This document shows positions 25,443 through 33,240 of a stretch of DNA of 41,558 nt, piece after piece. The notes beneath the pieces were generated by a model. The model saw only the letters and a program-made list of their open reading frames with translations. It had not been told where the DNA came from and did not search any database. A program made the translations under genes and the position numbers. Origin of the DNA: Collinsella aerofaciens (GTDB lineage: Bacteria; Actinomycetota; Coriobacteriia; Coriobacteriales; Coriobacteriaceae); the NCBI GenBank assembly GCA_030841765.1, contig JAUUSS010000002.1:1-41558 (forward strand), written 5' to 3'. Each line of letters opens with the position of its first letter. Position 1 is the stretch's first letter.

Positions 25443-26819
25443 TTAGAGCGTGATGATGTCCGAGATATCGAGGGCCTGAGCGTCGGCGGCGTCGTGCGTG
25501 GCAAGCAAGAGCGTGCGGCCGTCGAGCAGGTCGAGCACGACCTTGGTCGTCGCATCGCGCGCGGCGGCATCCAGGCCGGTAAAGGGCTCGTCAAGAATCA
25601 CCGCGCCGCCCGGGCACAGCAGGGCTCGAGCGATCTCGACGCGACGGCGCTGCCCGCCCGAAAGCTCGGCCACGCGAGCATCCACATCGACTCCCGGCAC
25701 CAGCAGGCGCAGCAATGCCGCGGCGCTCGAAGCATCCACGCGCGCATCGGCGCACACCAGCACGTTATCCAGCGCCGAGGCGGACTCGGCCAAGCGTGCA
25801 TCCTGAAACACCATCGAGCACGGCGCGGACTCCCCCGCCGCTAGCGCAAGCAGCGTCGACTTGCCCGCACCCGAAGCACCCATCACACAGATACGCCCGC
25901 CCGCGGGCACGTTGAGCGCCAGACCGTCCAGTGCCGGAGCCCACGGCGCACGATCGCCCACGGCAAGCGCAAGCTCCGCTGCAGTGCCATCGCTCGCAGC
26001 CCCCGCACGCCCGCGCAGTCCATGCCCATGCGCCCGCACGGCCGCGCGCCACGCCACGGGTCCCGAAACCCGCAGCAGCCACACCAGCACGCGCTCACAC
26101 GCCCACGAGGCGGCAACGACCAGCACGGTCCACGCCAGCAAATCAGCCGTCTCAATCAAAAGCTTTGCCTGATAGATGCGCTCACCCACGGTGCCCACCG
26201 CCATGCCGATCAGCTCGGCTGCCACGCCGGCCTTCCAGCTCATGCCGATCACGGCGCGGGCGCACGAAAGCACAAACGGCAGGACTTCGCGCCAGGTATG
26301 GGCGCAAAACAGGCGCCAGCCGCGCACGCCATGCAGACGGAACATCTGCTCCAGCGGTTTATTCACCCGTGCCAAGCCCTCGGCCAGCGAAAAATACACG
26401 CCCGGCAGCGCCATCAAAAAGACAGCGGCGATGCTCACGCGCGCCGATCCCAACCAAATAAGCAGCAGGACCACCACGCAGGCGACCGGCGTCGCCTTTA
26501 CAAACGACAGCGCCGGAGCCACCAAGTGCGCGAACGCCCGCGACCGTGACGAAATCCCGGCAAGCACGCCACCACACACCGCGGCAAGCGCCAGCCCGCC
26601 CAGTATTCGCGCGCCCGAGCCCGCCAAAATCGTCCAGGTGCCGCCATCGCACACCAGGCGCAGCAGCGCCAAGGCAACAGCACCCGGCCCCGGCAAGATC
26701 AGCGGCTGCGCTACCAACGCCGCCACCAGCATCCACGCGGCAAGCCAAAAGGCGGCGACGGCACCCGCTGCCGCCACCGCCTTCATACGCTCCGTCATTT
26801 GTCGAGCAAACGCACGCAC
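25443..26819 (-). CDS. fused ABC importer: SsuC/ThiX-type permease plus ATPase
   Basis: A 458-residue fusion. Residues 1-255 are a MetI-like permease of the SsuC/TauC/ThiX type: about six membrane segments, with the EAA-like loop LARVNKPLEQMFRLHGVRGW. Residues 280-458 are an ATPase with Walker A GASGAGKST (314-322), Q-loop FQDARL, signature LSGGQRRR (386-393), Walker B AVILDEPF with D410 and E411, and H442 in LATHD. One polypeptide would dimerise to give the complete transporter. The start is a GTG at 26819; GGAG sits 6 bases upstream, inside the end of the preceding gene, whose stop is 3 bp away. The binding protein is encoded just upstream. Substrate unknown. Confidence 0.9.
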   Translation of the reverse strand: MRAFARQMTERMKAVAAAGAVAAFWLAAWMLVAALVAQPLILPGPGAVALALLRLVCDGGTWTILAGSGARILGGLALAAVCGGVLAGISSRSRAFAHLVAPALSFVKATPVACVVVLLLIWLGSARVSIAAVFLMALPGVYFSLAEGLARVNKPLEQMFRLHGVRGWRLFCAHTWREVLPFVLSCARAVIGMSWKAGVAAELIGMAVGTVGERIYQAKLLIETADLLAWTVLVVAASWACERVLVWLLRVSGPVAWRAAVRAHGHGLRGRAGAASDGTAAELALAVGDRAPWAPALDGLALNVPAGGRICVMGASGAGKSTLLALAAGESAPCSMVFQDARLAESASALDNVLVCADARVDASSAAALLRLLVPGVDVDARVAELSGGQRRRVEIARALLCPGGAVILDEPFTGLDAAARDATTKVVLDLLDGRTLLLATHDAADAQALDISDIITL

Positions 26820-26822
26820 GGG

Positions 26823-27887
26823 CTACTCCATGTAGTAGAAATCGTCAGCCGGGAGCTTGCCACCCACGGCGCTCGCGTCCGCATCGGCCAGCACCTGCAG
26901 GTACCCACCGAGCGCCGCCTTCATATCCTTCCCCGTCCGGCACACGAGCATGCACCCGGGAATCGCCTTTTCGGCAATCGTGGCGTTATCCACGATGTCC
27001 GCATCGACCACGGCCTGAGCCCAGTCTGCCGGCGCCGCATTGACGGCCTTAACGCTCGCCGCATGGCAGCGCAAGAATTCCGCCACGGCCTCGGGATGCT
27101 CCTCGGCAAAGGCACGGCGCACCACGGTTACGCCCGTCAGCAAACGGGAGCCCGTGTCGCCCGCCAGCTCATCCCACACATCGGTCAGGCTTACCGGCGC
27201 CGACAGCTTGCCTCCGCTCTTTGCAATGGCAGCGGTCTTGAAGGGCTCGGGCAGCACGCCCACAGCAGACGGATCGGCAAGCAGCGCCGAGAGCACCTCG
27301 GTGGGCTCGCTCTTAAACTCAAGCGCCACCTGACCGGTCAGGCCCGCGCGCTCCAGCAGATAGTTCATGACGTACTCCGGTGTGGTGCCCTTGCCCGTCA
27401 TGTAGACGGTACGACCCGCCAGGTCACCAAACGAAGTCACGTCCGCGTCGCCCGTCACCACGCTCAGCACGCCAAGCGTATTGATATCAATGACCTGTAC
27501 CGCACCCTCGGTCTTGTTGTAGAGAACGCTCGCCACGTTGGCGGGTACCAAGGCAATGTCGACATCGCCCTGAATCACCTTGGGCACGATCTCGTCGGCG
27601 GCAGTGTTGATCGCAAAGTCGAACTCATTGTCTGTCTCGCCATCGGCTGCCTGGTCCATAAACTGCACCAGACCGATCGACGTCGGACCCTTGAGCGAGG
27701 CGACGTGCACCTCGACCGGCTCTGCGGCAGCACCGGCGCCGTCCGTGGCAACCGAGCCCGCGGCGGACCCGGCACCGGCAGCCCCGCCGCCACAGCCCGC
27801 GAGCGCAAGTGACAGGGCGCCCGCGGCGAGCGCCGAGGCAAACCCCCGGCGCGACATCTCAACATCAAACGCGCGCATCGCTAGCAT
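26823..27887 (-). CDS. ABC transporter substrate-binding lipoprotein (SsuA/ThiY/NMT1-like)
   Basis: A 354-residue periplasmic-type binding protein anchored as a lipoprotein. The lipobox LAGC places the lipidated cysteine at residue 32, and SRRGF at 12-16 looks like a twin-arginine motif. The mature part has the features of the SsuA/TauA/NMT1 group: an early loop GPTSIGLVQFMD, DVDIALVPANVASVLYNK, and TGKGTTPEYVMNYLLERAGL. The usual ligands of the group are sulfonates, nitrate or pyrimidine precursors; the present ligand cannot be read. Its ATG overlaps the stop of the hydrogenase gene (ATGCTAG), so it is translationally coupled to it, and it runs 3 bp before the transporter gene. Confidence 0.9.
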   Translation of the reverse strand: MLAMRAFDVEMSRRGFASALAAGALSLALAGCGGGAAGAGSAAGSVATDGAGAAAEPVEVHVASLKGPTSIGLVQFMDQAADGETDNEFDFAINTAADEIVPKVIQGDVDIALVPANVASVLYNKTEGAVQVIDINTLGVLSVVTGDADVTSFGDLAGRTVYMTGKGTTPEYVMNYLLERAGLTGQVALEFKSEPTEVLSALLADPSAVGVLPEPFKTAAIAKSGGKLSAPVSLTDVWDELAGDTGSRLLTGVTVVRRAFAEEHPEAVAEFLRCHAASVKAVNAAPADWAQAVVDADIVDNATIAEKAIPGCMLVCRTGKDMKAALGGYLQVLADADASAVGGKLPADDFYYME

Positions 27888-29692
27888 GTCCCCTCGTTAG
27901 GCATCGACCAGGCATGATGGTCGGTATGCAGCAACTCCTCGGCCAGCGGCGAGAGCGGCGCGCCCAAAAACTCGCGGTAGCACGCCTGGACATCGGGATT
28001 CTCGTGCGAGAAACGAATGTCCGCCTTCGCATCCAGGCTCCACAGCACCTGGCCACGCTCAGCCGCCAGCTCGCAGCCGTCGTGGATGGGCTGACCGCCG
28101 CCACCGACGCAGCCGCCCGGGCACGCCATGACCTCAACAAAGTCATATCTCACACGGCCGTCGCGAATCGCGTCGAGCAGACGGGCGGCGTTGCCCAGCC
28201 CGTGCGCCACGGCGACGCGCACCTTGGTACCGTCGATATCGGCCTCGGCCTCCTTCCAGCCCTCGAGTCCGCGCACGTCAGTGAAGAAGTCGGCATCCGG
28301 GTTCTTGCCCGTCACCAGGTAATATGCCGAGCGCACGGCGGCCTCCATCACGCCGCCCGTGGCGCCAAAGATCACACCCGCGCCCGTGCCAAAGCCCAAC
28401 GGCGTATCGAGCGGCTCCTCGACCAGCGTGTCAACGCTCACGTGGCTCGCGCGGATCATGCGCACCATCTCGCGCACCGTCAGCGCAACGTCCACGTCGG
28501 GCGCGCCGCCCTCGCCCATCATGCTCGGCAGCGCACACTCGGCCTTCTTGGCCGTGCATGGCATAACGGACACCACGAACAGACGCTCGGGCTCCACGCC
28601 CAGCACCTTGGCGTAGTAGGTCTTGGCGATAGCGCCGAACATCTGCTGCGGCGACTTTGACGTGGACAGGCTGTCGACAAACTCGGGGTAACGTGCCTTC
28701 ACAAAGCGCACCCAGCCCGGGCAGCAGCTCGTAAACATGGGCCAGCCGCGGCTGTCGCCCTCACCCTTAGCGGCGGCGCCCAGGCGCTCGAGCAGCTCGG
28801 AGCCCTCCTCCATAATGGTGAGGTCGGCCGAGAAATCGGTATCGAACACATACTCAAAGCCTACGCGGCGCAGCGCGCAAGCCAGACGCTCGACGGTTGC
28901 CTCCTCGCGCGGAATGCCGAGCTCCTCGCCCCAAGCACTACGCACGGCCGGCGCGATCTGCACCAGCACGATCTTGTCGGGATTAGCGAGCGCGTCAAAC
29001 ACGGTCTCGGTGTCGTCGCGCTCGCGCAGCGCGCCCGTCGGGCAATGCGTGATGCACTGGCCGCACGCGACGCAATCGGTCTTGCCGATCGGCACGCGCC
29101 CGCGGGTGCCCACGGCGGTATGCGTGGCGCGGTTGGTCAGGTCCCAAATCCCTAGGCCCTGTACGCTCTCGCACACCTTGATGCAGCGCATGCATTTAAT
29201 GCACTTGTCGTTTTCGCGGATGATGGGGAAATCGAAATCCCAGCCCTCGCCCGCCAAATGCCTTTGATACGGCAGATAGAAAATGCCCAGGTCGTTGGCA
29301 ATGGTCTGCAGGTTGCAGTTACCGCTGCGCACACAGCTCGTGCAGCGTGAATCGTGCTGCGAAAGCAGCAGCTGCACGTTGGTGCGGCGCGCCTCGCGGG
29401 CCTTGGGGCTGTTGGTGTGGACCACCATGCCATCGAGCACGTAGTTGTTGCAGGCGGCAACCAGCTGGTCGCAGCCCTCAACCTCGACCACGCACACGCG
29501 GCAGCCGCCGATCTCGTTCAGATCGCGCAGGTAGCACAGGGTGGGAATCTGGATGCCGACGGACTTGGCCGCGTCCAGGATCGTGGTGTGCTCGGGCACC
29601 ACGACCTCGCAATTATCGATAGTGAGCTTGACCATATTGAGTGCTCCGCTTTCGGTGTTATCGCTGACAGTGGGGTTGTTGAGCTCTACCAT
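27881..29692 (-). CDS. hydA: [FeFe] hydrogenase, group A, with N-terminal iron-sulfur domains
   Basis: A catalytic [FeFe] hydrogenase of about 603 residues. It begins with a 2Fe-2S ferredoxin domain (C53, C64, C67, C81), then the His/Cys cluster (H113, C117, C120, C126), then two 4Fe-4S sites (C164/167/170/174 and C207/210/213/217). The H-cluster motifs are all intact: TSCCPGW (about 321-327), MPCTAKKAE (about 377-385) and EVMACPGGCVGGGGQP (about 520-535). It carries out reversible proton reduction. The ATG at 29692 overlaps the stop of the upstream gene and has GGGAGG; an alternative start (MVKLTIDN) lies at 29635. Maturases HydEFG are not in the window. Confidence 0.96.
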   Translation of the reverse strand: MVELNNPTVSDNTESGALNMVKLTIDNCEVVVPEHTTILDAAKSVGIQIPTLCYLRDLNEIGGCRVCVVEVEGCDQLVAACNNYVLDGMVVHTNSPKAREARRTNVQLLLSQHDSRCTSCVRSGNCNLQTIANDLGIFYLPYQRHLAGEGWDFDFPIIRENDKCIKCMRCIKVCESVQGLGIWDLTNRATHTAVGTRGRVPIGKTDCVACGQCITHCPTGALRERDDTETVFDALANPDKIVLVQIAPAVRSAWGEELGIPREEATVERLACALRRVGFEYVFDTDFSADLTIMEEGSELLERLGAAAKGEGDSRGWPMFTSCCPGWVRFVKARYPEFVDSLSTSKSPQQMFGAIAKTYYAKVLGVEPERLFVVSVMPCTAKKAECALPSMMGEGGAPDVDVALTVREMVRMIRASHVSVDTLVEEPLDTPLGFGTGAGVIFGATGGVMEAAVRSAYYLVTGKNPDADFFTDVRGLEGWKEAEADIDGTKVRVAVAHGLGNAARLLDAIRDGRVRYDFVEVMACPGGCVGGGGQPIHDGCELAAERGQVLWSLDAKADIRFSHENPDVQACYREFLGAPLSPLAEELLHTDHHAWSMPNEGTC

Positions 29693-31518
29693 TCCAGGTT
29701 CCTCCCTCCGCGGAACGCGCCAAAACCAAAGTGGTCGCAACGCAGGCAGCGGCTTGCCTCCTGGCGCGCCTCCTCCTCGGTAAGGCCCTGCTCGACCAGA
29801 TTCCAATCGTGAATACGCTCGCCGGCCTCGCGCTCAGCCAGCTCGCAGCGGCCGCACTCGTGCTTGCCCTTAAACTGAACGGTCGGCAGCTCCACGTCGA
29901 GCTTGATCTTGTGGTCGAAGCCCAGATAGCGGTCGATGTTTGCCGAAGCCACGCGGCCGGCGTTGATGGCACGGATGACGGTGGCGGGGCCGGTCTGGCA
30001 GTCGCCGCCGCTAAAGAGGCCATCGAAGTTGGGCACGGCACCGTCCGAGTCGGTGACCACGCAACCCCACTTGCAGGCGATGCCCATGTCCTCAAACGGC
30101 TTGGAATCGATGTCCTGGCCAATGGCGACAAACACGCGCTCGCAGGGGATGACGCGCTCGGGCGTAGCGGCGGCACGCGGAGCCGGACGACCGCGGCGGG
30201 GCTCGCCGATAATCTGCGGTTGCACGCGCAGGCCGCTCACGCGACCATCTTCGCCCGTCTCGATGGCGAGCGGCGCCGTGAGCTCCAGAACCTCGCAACC
30301 CTCGGCCTGGGCGCCGGCAATCTCGGCGTCCTGGGCCGTCATATCGCAGATGCGACGGCGGTAGACGATGCTCACCTTTTCGGCACCGCAGCGCACGGCA
30401 GAGCGCGCCACGTCCATGGCCACGTTGCCGCCGCCGATGACGCACACGCGCTGGCCGCTCAGGTCGGGCAGCTCGTCGTCTCCGATGGCGCGCAGCATCT
30501 TGACGGCCGACTCCACGCCGGGCGCCTCTTCACCCGGAAGGCCGAGCTTCTTGTCGCTATGGGCACCGATGGCCAGGTAGACGGCATCGAACTCGTCGCG
30601 CAGGCGAGCGAGCTCCTCGCCGTTCACGGAGTGATCGAGCTCAACGTCGATGCCGGCGCTCAAGATCCAGTCGATCTCGGCCTGCAGGCGCTCGCGCGGC
30701 AGACGATAGCTGGGGATGCCGTAGCGCAGCATGCCGCCCAAGTGGTGGCGCTGCTCAAAAATGGTCACCTTGTGGCCCATCACGGCCAGGTAGTAGGCAC
30801 AGGAAAGGCCAGCCGGGCCGCCGCCGATCACGGAGACGCGCTTACCGGTGTTGTCCACTACATGCGGCTTGTGGTCGTTGAGGTCACTGTGCTCAACGGC
30901 AAAACGCTTGAGGGCGAGGATGTTCATGGGGTCGTCGACCATGCCACGGCGGCAATGCATCTCGCAGGGATGCTCGCACACCAGGCCGCAAACGAGCGGC
31001 AGCGGGTTATTCTTGCGGATGACCTTGACGGCATCGGCATAGCGGCCGGCCTCGACGAGCGAAATGTAACCGGGAATGTCGACATGCGCCGGACAGCCCG
31101 AGACGCACGGGACGCGGGCCTCGCGGTCAAAGCCACAGGAGTGCTCGCGGATGTGGTGCTCAAAATCGTCACGGAAACCGCGGATAGCCGTAAGCGCCAT
31201 GGCGCCGGCCTCGTAACCGATGGCGCAATCGCTCGAAAGATAGATGGTGCGGGCGGTGCGCTCGATCAGATTGAGCGTGGACTCGTCGGCGCGGCCCTCG
31301 AGCACATCGGCGAGCAGATCGCTCAGCGCGCTCAGGCCCACGCGGCAGGGCGTGCACTTGCCGCAGCTCTGGGTGGAGCACAGGTTGACGAGCGCTGCCG
31401 TAAACTCAACGGGACACGGGGCGAGCGAACTCACCGCCAGACGACGTCCGAGCGCATCGTGCAGGTCGTCCATGACGGCCTGAGCGTGGCTGCGTTCCAT
31501 TACGTGCAGTCGAGCCAT
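29686..31518 (-). CDS. NuoF-like iron-sulfur domain fused to GltD-type flavoprotein
   Basis: About 610 residues. Residues 35-110 match only the 4Fe-4S end of NuoF/HydB (SCGKCTPCRVG at 51-61 and DCAIG with C98); the FMN and NADH-binding part is absent. From residue 125 on it is a glutamate-synthase small-subunit-type FAD/NAD(P) oxidoreductase: Cys-rich N-domain (C138, C142, C181, C185, C189), FAD loop GGGPAG (233-238), LPGEEAPGV and a second dinucleotide loop VIGGGNVAMD. Extra cysteines at the C-terminus (CGRC, CLRC) may hold another cluster. It most likely passes electrons between NAD(P)H and the co-encoded hydrogenase. The ATG at 31518 with GAGGGG 5 bases upstream is preferred over the GTG at 31533. 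Confidence 0.9.
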   Translation of the reverse strand: MARLHVMERSHAQAVMDDLHDALGRRLAVSSLAPCPVEFTAALVNLCSTQSCGKCTPCRVGLSALSDLLADVLEGRADESTLNLIERTARTIYLSSDCAIGYEAGAMALTAIRGFRDDFEHHIREHSCGFDREARVPCVSGCPAHVDIPGYISLVEAGRYADAVKVIRKNNPLPLVCGLVCEHPCEMHCRRGMVDDPMNILALKRFAVEHSDLNDHKPHVVDNTGKRVSVIGGGPAGLSCAYYLAVMGHKVTIFEQRHHLGGMLRYGIPSYRLPRERLQAEIDWILSAGIDVELDHSVNGEELARLRDEFDAVYLAIGAHSDKKLGLPGEEAPGVESAVKMLRAIGDDELPDLSGQRVCVIGGGNVAMDVARSAVRCGAEKVSIVYRRRICDMTAQDAEIAGAQAEGCEVLELTAPLAIETGEDGRVSGLRVQPQIIGEPRRGRPAPRAAATPERVIPCERVFVAIGQDIDSKPFEDMGIACKWGCVVTDSDGAVPNFDGLFSGGDCQTGPATVIRAINAGRVASANIDRYLGFDHKIKLDVELPTVQFKGKHECGRCELAEREAGERIHDWNLVEQGLTEEEARQEASRCLRCDHFGFGAFRGGRNLEW

Positions 31519-31679
31519 AAGATCCCCTCTCACATGGCAGCCCGGAGGCGAGGCCGGGCGAAATTGCTACACGCACAACACTGACCTAAAAAGTTGTGAG
31601 GTCTCCATACGGTTCGGCAGGCGGTATAAAATGTCACCCTCAGCGGTGAAATAGAACATTACCGCAGATAAATGCCATA

Positions 31680-31701
31680 TTTGATAAAACGCGTTACCAA
31701 A
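31680..31701. promoter_or_regulatory. candidate operator upstream of the hydrogenase operon
   Basis: TTTGATAA and TTACCAAA match at 7 of 8 positions as an inverted repeat around AACGCG. It could be a redox or FNR/CRP-type site, but fits no single consensus exactly. Confidence 0.3.
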
Positions 31702-31748
31702 TTGCAATATTCAATGTGAAAAAGAGCGCCTTACTATTTTTCCTTTTT

Positions 31749-31810
31749 GATCCGTTTTCCTCCGTCCCCTTCGGATCACATGATCCCTTGGGAACGGAGG
31801 AAAACGGATC
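31749..31810. repeat. palindromic intergenic repeat, family 2 (tail-to-tail pair)
   Basis: GATCCGTTTTCCTCCGTCCC (from 31749) pairs with GGGAACGGAGGAAAACGGAT (ending 31809). It is the same unit as at 12361, but with the two copies in the opposite inverted order. A nested GGATCA/TGATCC occupies the middle. Confidence 0.85.
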
Positions 31811-31858
31811 GTTTTTGGTGCAAAAGGGCCAGGTTTGTTTGCACCAATCTCACTTGCG

Positions 31859-32620
31859 CTAGATGAAGAGCTCGCATTCCTTCCGCGCGACGCAAACCTT
31901 GCTCAGCATCTGGGAAACAGCGGATAGTTTGTTGGAATCAAGCTTGCGAGCACCTCGCGGACATACGGCGATGCAGCGCATGCAGGAGATGCACGCCTCG
32001 CCAGCTGCTCGTTTGGGGTCACTCTTGTCGATAGCGCAAACGGGGCACGCCGCGGCGCATGCACCGCAGGAGACACAATCCTCTGTTGCCTCGGGTGCCA
32101 TGCGGTGACCTCCGGCTTGTTTATAAGGACGATTGCCGGGGATAGAGGGCCCGGACGCATCCTCAGCCAACAGCTTTTGCTGAATTTGCTGCGCAAACTC
32201 TGCGAGCTGCGCCGCATCCTGCGCATCCGGTCGCCCAGCAGCAAACTGACGAGCAACGGAATGCTCAGCAATAGCAGAAACCGCTGCAACAACCCTAAAT
32301 ACGGCGCGCTTCGCAACGTCCTCCAGCTCTACGAGCGTGTCCTCAAACGCGCGGTTTCCGTATACGCAAACCAAAACAGCCCGAGCCCCGTTGCCGCGCA
32401 CCATGCCCAACCGGTCAGCCACCACAGCCGGGATTCTACCGGCATACGCCGGCACAGAGATTACGGCCACGTCGTCCTCAGTCATCGAGACAGCGCTGAA
32501 ATCTAGCCCGCTATCGGCCAGATCGACGGTAACGGTATTCTTGCCCAGTGCCCCGGCCACAAGGCCAGACACCTTCCGCGTTCCACCCGTCGGACTAAAC
32601 ACAATTTCGAATACGCTCAT
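31859..32620 (-). CDS. EFR1-type flavodoxin/ferredoxin
   Basis: A 253-residue electron carrier with an N-terminal flavodoxin-like domain (FSPTGGTRKVS at about residues 8-18 for FMN phosphate; VISVPAYAGRIP) and two C-terminal 4Fe-4S clusters (CVSCGACAAACP and CISCMRCIAVCP). This is the EFR1 (flavodoxin-ferredoxin fusion) layout common in anaerobes. It probably moves low-potential electrons in the cytoplasm, possibly to or from the hydrogenase encoded 340 bp downstream on the same strand, although a repeat and a control region separate them. GGGAGGG lies 7-9 bases before the ATG at 32620. Confidence 0.9.
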   Translation of the reverse strand: MSVFEIVFSPTGGTRKVSGLVAGALGKNTVTVDLADSGLDFSAVSMTEDDVAVISVPAYAGRIPAVVADRLGMVRGNGARAVLVCVYGNRAFEDTLVELEDVAKRAVFRVVAAVSAIAEHSVARQFAAGRPDAQDAAQLAEFAQQIQQKLLAEDASGPSIPGNRPYKQAGGHRMAPEATEDCVSCGACAAACPVCAIDKSDPKRAAGEACISCMRCIAVCPRGARKLDSNKLSAVSQMLSKVCVARKECELFI

Positions 32621-33173
32621 CGAGGCACCCTCCCCTACGCCTGGCAACGCGTCAAGCCGCTTTCACATCCAGCCAGAGTATACGGCGCATGGGATCCCCG
32701 TTTTGGTGCACCAAGCACCCCAATGCACCCACCCTACGCTGTCTGCCTCTTCGTTTTGTATAAATTACGGTACAGATTGCATATACTTACTGGATACCGC
32801 CGCGTTCTCCTGAGGTACCCCATCCCGGCACGTGCAAAAAACGGAGTATTCTGCAACGTGACCGCGTCAGCACCGCCGCGGGTGGGCAAAACTGTAGGGC
32901 GCCGTATCATTCTAAGTCCCGACATGGCGAGAATGACGCGCCCCTGCTCCGGAAAACGGCGAAATCTGACTCGGAACGCTCGCTAGGGATATCCGAAGGC
33001 CACCGTTGGCGACGTCGAATCATATGCAGACAACTCGAACTGCAGAATACTCCAAAAAATGCACGGCGCACCCCATGGGACCCATTGCCGCATGGTAGGA
33101 AACAGGCCCACGGCATCCTCTAGATGCATTCCCGAGGAAATCACATTTGAACTAGCGATCGGATACGGCAAAC
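32621..33173. other. gene-free region holding element B
   Basis: No credible gene is seen. It contains the palindrome TTGGTGCACCAA (32703-32714) and element B. Confidence 0.7.
32756..33080. repeat. element B: inverted-ended non-coding element
   Basis: TTGTATA (32756) and TTGCATA (32777) are 21 bp apart; CGTGCAAAAAACGGAGTATT (32831-32850) follows 54 bp after the second, exactly as in element A. The inverted end, GCAGAATACTCCAAAAAATG, is at 33042-33061. The gap between cores is 195 bp (196 in A), with a different centre. Confidence 0.78.
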
Positions 33174-33208
33174 AAAAAGGGCCCCGAGCGTAGTTGCTCG
33201 GGGCCCTT
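33174..33208 (-). terminator. intrinsic terminator of the DEAD-box helicase gene
   Basis: A perfect 11-bp stem GGGCCCCGAGC / GCTCGGGGCCC (loop 6), followed on the minus strand by TTTTT. It starts 33 bp past the stop. Confidence 0.9.
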
Positions 33209-33240
33209 GGTTCACCTCGCTCTAGCGGGCGATGCGTATG

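Larger units (their letters stand above)
31519..31858. other. control region of the hydrogenase operon plus family 2 repeat
   Basis: No gene is seen. An imperfect inverted repeat TTTGATAA-N6-TTACCAAA (31680-31701) lies about 160 bp before the operon, and a TTTTATA -10-like stretch around 31625. The family 2 repeat fills 31749-31810. Confidence 0.5.

Noticed and set aside
29731..31584. 617-codon plus-strand frame opposite the flavoprotein gene
   Set aside because: A shadow frame; the minus-strand protein has intact FAD and Fe-S motifs and overlapping operon junctions.
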